Source: Bombyx mori
Lineage: Eukaryota; Arthropoda; Insecta; Lepidoptera; Bombycidae
Length of the DNA: 64,000 nucleotides
Assembly: GCF_030269925.1 (NCBI RefSeq)
Contig: NC_085126.1
Span: 1,056,501 to 1,120,500, forward strand
Direction: 5' to 3'
Within the stretch, counting starts at the first letter, position 1. Each line of letters starts with the position of its first letter. Below the pieces are notes generated by a model that saw only the letters and a program-made list of their open reading frames with translations, did no database searches and was not told the DNA's origin. A program made the translations under genes and the position numbers. Positions 54,701-64,000 of the stretch are shown here, piece after piece.

Positions 54701-57700
54701 ATTCGAGTTAACTTTTACGCTATCGAGAACGTTCATATCGTATCGAGACGTATCGAAAACGAAAGCACACTGTTCGCAAAGCGTCGTCATTAGTGGGGTC
54801 CGCGCCGCAGGTGTTTTTGGAACGCGACCACGAGGAGGTGCTGAAACTACGCAGCTACATGTGGCACAACTCCGCGCGCCACCCCCCCGGGTACAGGAAC
54901 AGCACGTGGCCCGCCGGCCTCAGGGACGATCCCGGACTGGCCAGACCTTTACCGGGGAACAGGTGATTATCACAAGATTTCCGAAGTTGGCGGACAGTCG
55001 AAGTTGGTACCAGAAACTTAGTGTGGCTGTCTGACATGAGACCATCCACATTGCGTTTCCAGAGGTCTTTTTAGCCACGTACCATCCGGTTATGGAATGA
55101 GCCCCCCTCCACGGTGTTTCCCGAGCGCTATGACATACAATACTTCAAACGAGGCTTGTGGAGAATATTAAGCGGTAGGCAGCGGTTTGGCTTTGCCCCT
55201 AGCATTGCTGAAGCCCATGGGCGACGGTAACCACTCACCATCATGTGGGCCGTATGCTCCTCTGCCTACAAGGGCAATAAAAAAAAAAGACCAGGATCTC
55301 CAAAAATTAAAATGTTTAGAAACCCAAACAGCTGAAGGGGACTGGCCTGTTTATTCGTAACGCGTGCTATACAATAAAATCGATATTTCAACCTCATGTC
55401 TCAAAAGCGTGTGCCGGTGCTCATGTTGTGATATACAAGTTCTTGTAAGTACTTATCTACAGTTCTCATTATCTCGGCTAACGCATTGCATAAAATCGCA
55501 TATTCGCTCCCCGTAAACAATTGTTTGTTACTGGTGGTAGGACCTCTTGTGAGTCCGCACGGGTAGGTACCACCACCCCGCCTATTTCTGCCGTGAAGCA
55601 GTAATGCGTTTCGGTCTGAAGGGTGGGGCAGCCGTTGTAACAGACCATAGAGCTTATATCTCAAGGTGGGTGGCGCATTTACGTCGTAGATGTCTATGGG
55701 CTCCAGTGACCATTTAACACCAGGTGGGCTGTGAGCTCGTCGACCCATCTAAGCAATAAAAGGGTGCGTGTATTTATGTACGCGCGTAAGAAGTTATACG
55801 TTACGTTATTAAACTTATTTTTATTTTTTTAAATATTAAATAATTAATAATAAATAATTAACGTTAATAAATTTAATAATATTTAGTATGAATTATATTA
55901 AATAATAATTTTGTCATTTATATTACTAAATAATACATACGGATAGTTAACCTCAATTGTATTGGAGCACTTGTGGACAACTTCATTCTGTTAATTTTGT
56001 GTCACGGTGCGCACCGCACTCAATTTTTCATACCGCGCCTAAAGAAGTATAACTTCAAAAAAGTGATTGAACTTAAACGAACATTTTGAAAAGTTGGCTA
56101 AATATTTTGATGCTGAGAGGATTTTTGTTGGAGGTGAGTTTTCTACCGCTATGCTGTTGTCCACAGGTTCGACCACCTCCGCTGGACGGCAATTAACGGG
56201 ACCCACGCGTTCTTTCCTGACGACCACCACAATGTATTACCGATCACCGGAGCTTACAGAGAAGCCTTGGATGTAAGCTCAGTTTGACAAAAATACTTTA
56301 AGGAAATTTCGTTTAGCTTATTGAAATTTAAAGTGTTTTCAATCTCATGGTGCTTGGAAGGTGCATATCAGAGGAAGTGTGAAAGTAGCCCCGGTGATTG
56401 ACAAATTAAAGACGGTTGGCGTGGTATGGACATGTGATGCGTAGAGAGAAGATGCATGTGACTAGGAGATGTATGAAAATGGTAGTGCAAGGTAGAGGGG
56501 GAAGAGGTCGACCGAGGAAGACATGGATGGAGTGTGTGAATGACGATATGAGAGAGAGAGGAGTGAGTTTTGAGATGACGGCTGATAGAAGAGAATAGAA
56601 GAGAATAATTAGTTGTGTCGGCCCCACCTAGTGAGATAAGGTGGAGACAAAAAAGGTCCTTGGAAGGTATCACTTAATCTAACTTTAAAATTTGATTAAA
56701 AATATTTACCTGCATAAATATTTTTGAAAACCTTTTACCGGCATTGATTACGTCCCTGAGCAATGGTAACCCCTCATCGTCCGATGGGCCGTAAGCTGGT
56801 CTGTCTATAATGAATTTTGTTACAAAAAAGTTAATGATCCGGATGGTGTGTGACAAAAAATATATTTAAAAGCGGAGCGTCTCCCGGGGGGCCCAGCACG
56901 AAAACTGCCCCCGGGGGACGGTTTTTTATTGCTTGGTAATTTTATTGATTAGATTGGTGGACGGTCCAACAGCCCAACTTGTATTAAGTGGTCACTGGAG
57001 CCCATATACATCTACAACGTAAATGCGTCACCCACCTTGAGATATAAGTTCTAAGGTCTCAGTATAGTTACAACGGCTGCCTCGTCCTTCAAACCGAAAC
57101 GCATTACTACTGCGCATTACTGCAATAAAAAAAAACAATTTCACTTCTCGCGTTCCCGTCAAAAAGTCCCTCTATAACGTTAAATGTTGTAACGTATTAG
57201 GAACCGATTACTTTATATCTTCTTCTTGCTTGAATATACGTGCTTAAGAGCGTCTGGCCTCAAGCTGCTGTGAGGTTTACCGAAGCCCGATATTGCTGAG
57301 AGGGTCGGAAGGTGCATCACCCCACGAGCTCGTTGCTTCCAGCTGGTGCTCACCCAAGTGAGGGCGTGGTCGCTGCACCGCTGGCCCGAGGCGCTGGACG
57401 TGCAGCTGGTGGAGGGGGCCTGGAAGTGGGAGCCGGCCGTCGCGCTGCGGTACCGCCTCCTGCTCCGCCTCACCGCCAAGGAGGACAAGGACACGCACGT
57501 GAGTAATCGTCCTCTCTTACGTCTAGTAGATTCTGTTACAGTCATACCGGCAGAACTAGTCAAGCAATAATCGCCTTAAGAACCCAAAGACACGTGATTC
57601 CTTGGTTCTGACGCAGAGGAATATCTCAGCCACAGAAGTGGTGTCCTCTGAATAGACTACAGGTAGCTTGCAGCAGGGCCTTGAAACTGCAAAACTTTAA

Positions 57701-60700
57701 GACAAATATTTTTGTTGTATGGAAACTAGCGACATCTTGTAGCGGATGCCCCTAAACGTATATGTTGTTAAAGTTAAAGCATTTTATTATTGTACAACAA
57801 AAGACAGATATATATTTTTATAGTAAATCATACAACTCTTTATTTGTTGTCAAATTGTTTAAATTTTATCAATTTATGGTATACGAAAATTTACAAAATC
57901 CTTCATTAAAAATAAAATATAGGATAGGTAGGATAATGTTACAGGAGCAATGAGAAACTAATCGAAGCGAAGCCATCTAGTGGCCGACGCTTTTTAACAT
58001 ATTTATTGAGTGCTTGAGTTGCTTATCTATATCTAATTTATGAGTACTAGTGGTCTATATATAATTGGTATCTATAATTATAAGTATGTACACTATTATG
58101 ATTCTATTGTCAAAGACATACTTCTATAATCACAGATTTCGCGAAGACTACACTTTAGACAAATATTAATAAAGACAAACAATATTTAATCTATTCTCGA
58201 TTTGACCACAGACTATAAGTAATAAGAAAAGTTTGACAATAAACAAATAGTATGCATGCGTGTGTGCGTCAAATATATAGTAGTGTGCGTAATGTTTTTT
58301 TATGCATAATTACAAAAAAATATTAACATTCTGCACTCCTTCTCTATATTCTCTATAAGTGTGTGAAATTTCATACTCCTCAGTCGGCGCAATTTTCGTA
58401 AAAAGGCGTAGTTTTTCCTTCACGTATTACTACATAGTATAAAACAAAGTCACTTTCTCTGTCCCTATATTCCTATGTAATGCTTAAATCTTTAAAACTA
58501 CGCAACGGATTTTGATGCGGTTTTTTTTAATAGATAGAATGATTGAAGAGGAAGGTTTATATGTATAATAACATCCATTAAATAGTGGCGAAATCAATAA
58601 TAAATTACAGTTTCCGAAGCGAAGCGAGGGCGGGTCGCTAGTAATATATAGATTGTTTATGGGTCGGTACAGAGGGTTCCAGCAAGCGCGTGGTGTGCCC
58701 GCAGATGAGCAGGCTGGTGGAGGCGGTGCGTCCGCTGGGCGCGGCGCGGCTGGTGCCGGTGCGCTACGTGACGGAGAGCGCGCGGCTCAGCGCCGTGCTG
58801 GCGGCGCCGCACACCGCGCGCCACGCCGCCGACCTCGCCGCCTTCCTGCAGCGGTACGAGGCGGTCTGCCTTAACCAGGACAAGAACACCGCGCTCCTGC
58901 TGGTGAGCTACGTCCAGCGGTTCTGTTGCATTTACCCACATTTGTGCACTTTCACAGATACTACAGATATAAGCGGTAGGCAGCGGCTTGGCTCCGCCCC
59001 TGGCATTGCTGAAGCCCATGAGCGACGGTTAACACTCACCATCAGGTGGGCCGTATGCTCGTCTGCCTACAAGGAAAAAAAAACTAAACAGTTAATAAAC
59101 AACCGTTATGACACATTTAAACCTGAAGAAACACTAAATAGACAAAACAAATCACACAACTTAACTACTAAAAAATACTAAACAGTTAATAAATAACCGT
59201 TATTACCGTACGTTACCGTCTCTGGTAGCCATAACACAAGGAATTGAGACCGGATGACCGTGCGTGATTTGTTCCAATTATTAGTACTAGTGGTCCCTAT
59301 AATTAATTGAAATTATTAGTTTAAACATTATTATGGTTCTATTGTCAAAGACTTATTCTTCTTATACTTCTTAGACTTCTTATACTTTTATAATCGCAGA
59401 TTGCGCCAAGACCACACTTTAAGCAATAATAAAAGTTTGACAATAAACAAAGAGTGTAATGTGTGTAATGTTTTTTTTATCGATTTAATGTATTATTATT
59501 TATACTAATGCATAAAAAAAATATTAGCATTCTGCACTCCTTCTCTATATTCTCTATAAGTGTGGGAAATTTCATACTCCTCCGTCCGCGCAATTTTCGT
59601 AAAAAGGGGTACAAAGCTTCACGTATTAATATATAAATGACTTAAAGTCAGACCGTGACGAGTCCGCTACAAAATGGTAAACGGTCATTACGGACCCTCC
59701 CGATCCATTAATGTCACCTCAAGCACCTACTAAACTCACAACACAATTATAATTCCAAATAAATGAATACTCCAGGTGATAGTGAAGCAGCCTTCCCAGC
59801 CTTCCGTCGGCAACACCACTGAGGTGGACCTCATGAAGGAGAACAAGGAGACGGTGGCCGCGCTGAAGTCCCGGCACAAGGACGCCCAGATCGAGGTGGT
59901 CGAGACGAGCCTGGAGTCTCCCAGCCACGAGCACGCCAGCGAGGTGGAGCTGCTGCAGGAGGCGCAGCGGGCCGCGCTCGCCCTCGCCCTGCAGCGGGTA
60001 CCCCGGGACAGCCTGGTGCTCCTCGCCGTGCCGCACATCGACTTCAACCAAGACTTCTTGAATCGGGTGAGTTTTTTTTTACACGCTTTATATTAGCTTC
60101 ACTTGTATGTATGTTTGTAACTGACTCCTTTAGACGCGATTTTGACCCACTTTAAACGGCCAGATTTCATTCAAGTACAAAGTTTGAATGTTCCGTTATA
60201 ACTACTGAACCATGCATCCGATTGACTTGAAACTTGGTATCCATGTAGAAAATACATGTACTTAATGGATAGGCTAATATTAATATTAGTGTTGGACTCA
60301 CGGAATAGATAAATAAGGTTGGAATGGTAATGTAGGCGGGGCAAGCGTGCCACAGTTTGTTTGATTGTACAAACATAATTCGACCGATTCTTTCATTCAC
60401 CGCGTTTAGTGCGCTTCGGACTACTTTGGCGAACAGATCTCCGCTTTATAGTGCCGTGTTGTGCAATTATAACCTGTAAAACAAAAAGTCAGACCTCAAG
60501 TATAGAGCGAGGAGGTATATCTTTCGATCGGTAAGTCGAAATTACCATTTAATTACAATATTATTTGTCTAAAACATAAAAATATACTAAGCATTATGAA
60601 ATTCCAAACATTAACAATATTATTGCAGCAAGTTATAAATAGCATACATTGCGCGATGTGTACTCGCCCAATGAACGCAATGACCAAGTCCGCTTCCAAT

Positions 60701-63700
60701 GTACTACATGCATTGCGTTCTCTACACTTCGATCTTTGAAATTTCGGCCTTTGCCCTGATTGGCCGTGGTGCACGGCGCTAGTTTGTCGATAGTGAGGTG
60801 ACCATGTGGTGAAATAAAATCATCGACAGAATTCTCGACTATATTTACATTTGACATGGATAATTTTTGCATTATTTTATATTTAATTAATGATACCTAG
60901 TATATTCTTAGTGAGACGTATTTTGAGTAAAATAAATATGTATTATTATTATTGAATTATTATCATTGAATTAATGTGAAGGTATAATATAAAGGGACAT
61001 GTAGATATTTACTATATTGTCTAAGACATATTAAAATCTAAGTAAAATGTTATTTGACTTATGCAGTAAATTAAAAATTTTAGGTTTCCTAAAGAACCTA
61101 ACGCCAGAGAACAATGGATTGACGTGACAGGTAGACGAAACCGGAGACAAAGACGAGTACTATTTGCTCTAAACATTTTACTGAAAATGATTTTACCATA
61201 AAAAAAATCAGAATACACTTAGTTTTGAAAAATTCATTCGCAATTAATAGCAAGCGCCAACTGCTTAACAAATACGTTTTATTCCAGGGACAGTGACTAT
61301 TTGTAATTAATAAAAGTAAAATAGTTTTCTTTTTCAATATTTATTTCATGTTTCATTTTCTCCATTCATTCATCAGATAATTTATCGATAAAGAATATCG
61401 ATTTTATCAAGCACTAGCGTGTATGAACATTTTTATTGCCTTTTTGCGTGTGTGAGTGTGTATGCCTACGGGAGTTTTGTGCTAGTTTGCGAACGAATAT
61501 CTGCCCTGAGATTTATGTGTGGGTGTTTTTGTTGTGTGCGAAATAGTTGTAATCACAGTATGTGTATGTGTAGAAATTAAAATAGTGGGGATGAAGCGGC
61601 GACACTGGTTCTAATACAAAATTAGAGCAAAGGCCTTTCCAACCTTATTTATCTATTCCGTGGTTGGACTCCCTACACCAGTTGCGGGGGCGTTAATGAT
61701 GAGAATCTTTGTGGGGGTGAGAAATAATAATGTTAATTTTAAATGGCCAGCGAAGCGGACAGGTACAGCTAGTTCTCTATAAGTGTGGAAAAATTTCATA
61801 CTCCTACGTCCGCGCAATTTTCGTTAAAAGTACCCACAAAGTTTTTGCTTCACGTATTAATTATAAGTGTTTCTAAGACTTGTCCGTGGCTGCTTTGTTT
61901 GTCGCCGTCTCCGAGTGTAGCTGTGTAAGCTCGCGTGCCGTCGCCAGGTCCGCATGAACACGATATCCGGCGAGCAGTGGTACCTGCCCAGCGCGTTCTC
62001 CCGCTACGCGCAGTACGAGCACCCCGCCTTCGTGACGCCCACCGGCGCCAAGCCGCAGTCCAACACCGGCCGCTTCAACGTGCACCTCAGCCTCGTCTCC
62101 TCCTTCTACAGGAGCGACTACGACTCGGGTGAGACCTTAGACACCAGACACAGTTAGTACTAGAGGTCGGAGTGGGTAGATTGATTTAAAGTCGTTGACG
62201 TCAAACGTAGAGGATAATATGGATATGCCTCCAAAATACCGGAACTTCATATTTATTGTGATACTAGCTGACCCGGCAGACTTCGTAGTGCCTCAATCGA
62301 TAAATAAAAGACCTAAACTTTTGTATAAAAGAAACTTAAAACAAACAAAAGGAATCCATCCGACGGGGGGACACATCAAGGTAAAAACAAAATTGTTATT
62401 TTTATTTTATTCCGAGCATTTTCATATTTATCTACCTTTAAACCTTCCCTGGACTTCTACAAATAATTCAAGACCAAAATTAGCCAAATCGATCCAGCCG
62501 TTCTCGAGTTTTAGCGAGACTAACGAGCAGCAATTCATTTTTATATATATAGATTTGTTCCGGAAATTTGAAATTAGTATGAATCTATGTTTAAGGTGAA
62601 AAACGTATTAATAATATTAATCTACGCTACCGGTGCTAGGTAATGGTGAAAGAAATCAGTATTTTATTTTATATAATACAAAAACATCTTGGAATTGTTA
62701 CACCGTATTTTGTCCCTTTCTGTTGAATTAGAAATGACGTTTGTCAGTATGAGACAAAACTTAGACAGGGCTTTTTGTTACTTTATCTCTTAAATATAGA
62801 AATTGTGTCCGATGAGGATTAAAAATATATTTTTTCAATTTAAAAAAATAATCGTTATGGATAAAATGGCATGTCCATATTATAATATTTTGACGCAAGT
62901 ATATAAAATCAATCTACCTACTCCGACCACTGGTTATTACCCTGCTCAAAGCGGAACACGTGATCACTTTGAAGGAGCAACAGATAAGAAGTTATAATTT
63001 GCGTAATTACTGGTGGTAGGACCTCTTGTGAGTCCGCGCGAATAGGTAACACCACCCGTGAAGCAGTTATGCGTTTCGGTTTGAAGGGTGGGACAGCCGT
63101 TGTAACTATACTGACCTTAGAAATTATATCTCAAGGTGGGTAGCGCATTTACGTTGTAGATGTCTATGGGCTCCAGTAACTAGTCAACACTAGGTGAGCT
63201 GTAAGCCTGACCATTCACCTAAGCTATAAAAAAAGTGGCTCATCTGTACCTAAGGAGTCTCTACATTTCTCAGTCACGAGTAACTATTTATTTTCTTATC
63301 GAGACAACGCAACTTCAATGTCTCCGTCTATGTCGAGGCAAGCGATCGAAGTGTCCATTGCAAAAGGTTTACGGCCTTTCCACAAGAGTAACGGGCATCG
63401 TGGTGGTTTTATTTTTTTAAATTGCTTAGATGGATGGACAAGCTCACAGCCTCCCTGGTTAAGTGGTTACTGGAGCCCATAGACATCTACAACGTAAATG
63501 CGCCACCCACCTCGAGATATAAGTTCTAAGGTCTCAGCTTAGTTACAACGGCTACCCCACCCTTCGAACCGAAACGCATTACTGCTTCACGGCGGAAATA
63601 GGCGGGGTGGTGGTACCTACCCGTGCGGACTCCCAAGAGGTCCTACCACCAGTAATTACGCAAATTATAATTTTGCGGGTTTGATTTTTATTACACGATG

Positions 63701-64000
63701 TGATTTCTTTACCGTGGAAGCCAATCGTGAACATTTGTTGAGTACGTATTTCATTAGAAAAATTGGTACCCGCCTGCGGGATTCGAACACCGGTGCATCG
63801 CTAGATATAAAAACACCGGACGTGTTATCCTTTAGGCCACGACTATTTTTTTAATTGCTTAGTTGGGTGAAGTTGGCCGCAGTCTAAGTACAGTGTTTAT
63901 AGCGGTGGCGGAGTGGCCCGGGCCGGGGGGGGCGGACCCCGCGGCGGTGCTGGTCCGCAGCGGGCTGCGCTGCGTGCGCGCACCCGAGCCGGGGCTGGTG
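51501..64000 (+). CDS. CHPF: Chondroitin polymerizing factor / chondroitin sulfate synthase 2-like (partial, 3' end outside window)
   Basis: Exons: 51501-51759, 51999-52364, 52771-52922, 53177-53308, 54811-54962, 56167-56272, 57343-57498, 58705-58902, 59776-60066, 61948-62128, 63903-64000. All phases agree and give 697 codons without a stop; vertebrate CHPF is about 775 residues, so roughly 60-80 C-terminal residues lie beyond the window. Residues ~12-34 (YFLIGLLIGLWVSLAVIP) form a type II Golgi signal anchor. Next come a stem, the GT31-like N-terminal domain (RYYSTELGMRGSLLTGIL, then FFFIVSDTAF near the DxD-like site) and the C-terminal CHGN/GT7-type domain (YVTESARL, RMNTISGEQW, GLRCVRAPEPGLV). 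NRT, NST, NGT and NTT sequons fit a lumenal protein. In the known family, CHPF complexes with chondroitin synthase to polymerise GlcA/GalNAc in the Golgi. The start at 51501 has AAA at -3 to -1 and directly precedes the anchor. The 3' exons are much more GC-rich than the 5' ones. The paralogue CHSY1-type was considered, but short N-terminal stem and motif spacing favour CHPF. Confidence 0.92.
51999..52364 (+). CDS. CHPF: CHPF exon 2
   Basis: The acceptor TTTTTTCATTAG joins G|GT to read GSLLTGILSS. The exon covers the start of the GT31-like domain up to ESHYCSL and contains the acidic SDTAF segment. The donor is G|GTAAGA. Confidence 0.93.
52771..52922 (+). CDS. CHPF: CHPF exon 3
   Basis: A strong polypyrimidine tract and TTTGACAG acceptor precede DNGIILSNSVL. 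The exon includes the conserved ENIGRCVLHSAHLSCNPDVQ segment with paired cysteines. It ends in phase 0 at CAG|GTAAGG. Confidence 0.93.
53177..53308 (+). CDS. CHPF: CHPF exon 4
   Basis: Reads GEHYSSVVIENDQLP to DTHRFYEIHAYISR, matching the 'VHYSHLEL...HPVRD...YQLH' region of the family. Both ends are phase 0; the donor is GTTAGT. Confidence 0.9.
54411..54574 (+). mobile_element. LINE-B 3' end, CHPF intron 4
   Basis: gcgctatgacatgtccttct to caagggcaataaaaaaaaa. Confidence 0.86.
54622..54733 (+). mobile_element. 112-bp hairpin MITE (copy 1)
   Basis: Ends aacgttctcgata... and ...tatcgagaacgtt are inverted for about 30 bp, including gttaactcgaa/ttcgagttaac. The centre reads gccgctaggggcgctg. In CHPF intron 4, just before exon 5. 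Confidence 0.7.
54811..54962 (+). CDS. CHPF: CHPF exon 5
   Basis: Begins VFLERDHEEVLKLRSYMWHN after CCGCAG and ends two bases into a codon at AG|GTGATT. It holds an N-S-T sequon. A hairpin transposon ends only 77 bases upstream of its acceptor. Confidence 0.9.
55040..55290 (+). mobile_element. LINE-B 3' end, CHPF intron 5
   Basis: A longer copy from ccatccacattgcgtttcca, with ccacggtgtttcccgagcgc, to the A tail. Confidence 0.86.
55530..55761 (+). mobile_element. Bm1 SINE, 3' part, CHPF intron 5
   Basis: ctggtggtaggacctcttgt to aagcaataaaaggg. Confidence 0.87.
56167..56272 (+). CDS. CHPF: CHPF exon 6
   Basis: Starts with one base completing AGG (R), then FDHLRWTAINGTHAFFPDD and ITGAYREALD, the family's 'EVLRWDYFTEQHAF' region. 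The donor is GAT|GTAAGC, phase 0. Confidence 0.9.
56398..56640 (+). pseudogene. LINE polymerase tail in CHPF intron 6
   Basis: WYGHVMRREKMHVTRRCMKM and GGRGRPRKTWMECVNDDMRE, ending near GPT-stop after frameshifts. Confidence 0.72.
56738..56812 (+). mobile_element. LINE-B fragment, CHPF intron 6
   Basis: accggcattgattacgtccc and gatgggccgtaagctggtct; old. Confidence 0.55.
56919..57110 (-). mobile_element. Bm1 SINE, 3' part, CHPF intron 6
   Basis: attggtggacggtccaacag to aaaccgaaacgcattact; diverged. Confidence 0.78.
57132..57168 (-). repeat. Element G 5' terminus fragment
   Basis: On the minus strand gggactttttgacgggaacgcgagaagtg resembles the G start. Short and diverged. Confidence 0.5.
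57343..57498 (+). CDS. CHPF: CHPF exon 7
   Basis: After TTGCTTCCAG it reads LVLTQVRAWSLHRWPEALDV, then WEPAVALRYRLLLRLTAKED. It is GC-rich and ends at CAC|GTGAGT in phase 0. Confidence 0.88.
58047..58649 (-). mobile_element. Helitron-type element (Hel-3), interrupted
   Basis: The plus strand starts ctagtggtc and ends cttcacgtatta|atatataga, with the Hel-2 copy at 58430-58638 in between. Minus-strand borders are A|TC and CTAG|T. CHPF intron 7. Confidence 0.7.
58430..58638 (+). mobile_element. Hel-2 copy nested in Hel-3
   Basis: ctacatagtataaaacaaag to gcgggtcgctag; the flanks share TA and rejoin to the Hel-3 terminus. Confidence 0.7.
58705..58902 (+). CDS. CHPF: CHPF exon 8
   Basis: I chose the acceptor TGCCCGCAG|ATGAGC because it makes the segment between LRLTAKED and AVRPLGAARLVPVRYVTES nearly the same length as in vertebrate CHPF. 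An in-frame alternative after ACAGAG (58675) would add 10 residues. Ends CTGCTG|GTGAGC, phase 0. Confidence 0.85.
58932..59165 (-). mobile_element. Element G 5' half, interrupted by LINE-B
   Basis: The reverse copy of the G leader is split at about 58955-59083 by a LINE-B 3' end. Lies in CHPF intron 8. A second short piece of the same leader, 'aaacagttaataaataaccg', follows at about 59175. Confidence 0.65.
58955..59083 (+). mobile_element. LINE-B 3' end inside element G
   Basis: agcggtaggcagcggcttgg to ctacaagg followed by an A tract. 5'-truncated. Intron 8 of CHPF. Confidence 0.75.
59287..59638 (-). mobile_element. Helitron-type element (Hel-3)
   Basis: Plus strand ctagtggtcc... to cttcacgtattaatata. 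CHPF intron 8. Confidence 0.68.
59776..60066 (+). CDS. CHPF: CHPF exon 9
   Basis: The longest 3' exon, 97 codons: VIVKQPSQPS to VPHIDFNQDFLNR. It carries an acidic, coiled-coil-like stretch (EVELLQEAQRAALALALQR) and the conserved DFLNR just before the RMNTISG motif. Donor CGG|GTGAGT, phase 0. Confidence 0.92.
60451..60530 (+). pseudogene. THAP-domain exon 1 of the P-like transposon
   Basis: Reads (V)PCCAIITCKTK and ends GGISFD plus CG before GTAAGT. The C-x4-C pair is the first half of the C2CH zinc site. The expected initiator is GTG instead of ATG, a likely inactivating change. Confidence 0.7.
61084..61200 (+). pseudogene. THAP-domain exon 2 of the P-like transposon
   Basis: Joins as DRFPKEPNAREQWIDVTGR, then needs a frame change to reach ICSKHFTENDF, with the second zinc pair C-x2-H at 61165-61176. 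The shift shows that the copy is dead. Confidence 0.7.
61773..61868 (-). mobile_element. Hel-3 5' fragment near CHPF exon 10
   Basis: Only the first ~95 bp of the family, reversed, directly after the Hel-E end and 79 bases before exon 10. Confidence 0.6.
61948..62128 (+). CDS. CHPF: CHPF exon 10
   Basis: Reads VRMNTISGEQWYLPSAFSRY and ends FYRSDYDS plus one base. The first residue is Val where vertebrate CHPF has Cys (C-R-M). Acceptor GTCGCCAG, donor G|GTGAGA. Confidence 0.92.
62264..62553 (-). mobile_element. Helitron-type element (Hel-1) in CHPF intron 10
   Basis: Reverse copy: plus strand begins ctagctgacccggcagac and ends tatatatagat, giving A|TC and CTAG|T on the minus strand. Confidence 0.78.
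62995..63234 (+). mobile_element. Bm1 SINE, 3' part, CHPF intron 10
   Basis: atttgcgtaattactggtgg to cacctaagctataaaaaaa. Confidence 0.85.
63411..63847 (-). mobile_element. Bm1 SINE, full length, CHPF intron 10
   Basis: From the poly-T end to the tRNA head (ttatcctttaggccacga), ending 55 bases before CHPF exon 11. Confidence 0.9.
63903..64000 (+). CDS. CHPF: CHPF exon 11 (cut by window edge)
   Basis: Completes a GCG codon, then VAEWPGPGGADP and SGLRCVRAPEPGLV, matching the family's SGLHLFRAVEPGLVQ. An alternative acceptor at 63893 (ACAG) would add three in-frame residues. The exon is open at the edge. Confidence 0.82.

Larger units (their letters stand above)
60299..61662 (+). mobile_element. 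P-element-like DNA transposon, non-autonomous, THAP exons retained
   Basis: Terminal inverted repeats of 26 identical bp start CACGGAATAGATAAATAAGG at each end. An 8-bp target duplication GTTGGACT lies at 60291-60298 and 61663-61670. Inside, two exons encode a THAP zinc-binding domain joined by a consensus GTAAGT...TTTTAG intron. An 8-bp duplication, CA-ended inverted repeats and an N-terminal THAP domain are features of the P superfamily. The rest of a transposase is missing and the reading frame is broken. It sits in CHPF intron 9, inserted in an older Helitron-type repeat. hAT (also 8-bp duplications) is the main alternative, but a THAP start favours P. Confidence 0.75.
60083..61772 (+). 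mobile_element. Hel-E Helitron-type repeat interrupted by the P-like element
   Basis: The left part, 60083-60298, begins 'attagcttcacttgtatgta'. The right part, 61671-61772, ends CAGCTAG followed by T, the Helitron CTRR end. The 8-bp duplication of the P-like insertion joins the two parts. The start position is approximate. Confidence 0.55.

Noticed and set aside
1..64000. CRISPR-like or operon-like bacterial structure
   Set aside because: Repeats are dispersed transposons and genes have spliceosomal introns; nothing prokaryotic is seen.

Overview
This is nuclear DNA from a moth, almost certainly the silkworm Bombyx mori or a close relative. The window is full of a tRNA-headed SINE that I recognise as Bm1, in about 30 copies on both strands. 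It also carries 3' ends of lepidopteran non-LTR retrotransposons (LINEs), Helitron-type elements, small inverted-repeat transposons and LTR-element remnants. The protein genes are interrupted by introns.

Layout. Positions 1-43,650 contain no host gene that I can support; they hold repeats separated by AT-rich sequence with no readable signal. Positions 43,668-44,425 hold a miniature LTR element. Positions 44,861-48,516, minus strand, hold a complete four-exon ARL6/BBS3 small GTPase gene of 189 codons. After about 3 kb of repeat-rich intergenic DNA, a divergently transcribed gene starts at 51,501 on the plus strand and runs off the right edge. It is a chondroitin polymerizing factor / chondroitin sulfate synthase 2-type glycosyltransferase (CHPF). 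Eleven exons are visible, and every splice phase joins into 697 codons.

The two genes have no known common pathway. ARL6 acts with the BBSome in cilia, whereas CHPF acts in the Golgi with chondroitin synthase to extend chondroitin chains. They are neighbours in head-to-head orientation.

Repeat families used below. Bm1 is the tRNA-derived SINE. LINE-B is a BMC1-like LINE 3' end that finishes 'ctacaagggcaataaaa'. LINE-C is a 3' end carrying 'gatccggcgagaaactcag'. LINE-D is a 3' end with a (TTTGA)n tail. R1-like is an R1-clade LINE with a C-terminal CCHC motif. Element G is a roughly 410-bp retroposon of unknown class. Hel-1, Hel-2, Hel-3 and Hel-E are Helitron-type families. Letters are local labels, not database names.

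Most notable: a P-element-like transposon with a THAP-domain exon pair, 26-bp terminal inverted repeats and an 8-bp target duplication (60,299-61,662); element G, with full copies bounded by 12-13-bp target duplications, one of them inserted at a reused site just upstream of CHPF; a triplicated exon tail and splice donor in ARL6; a 758-bp TRIM-like LTR element; and several datable nested insertions.
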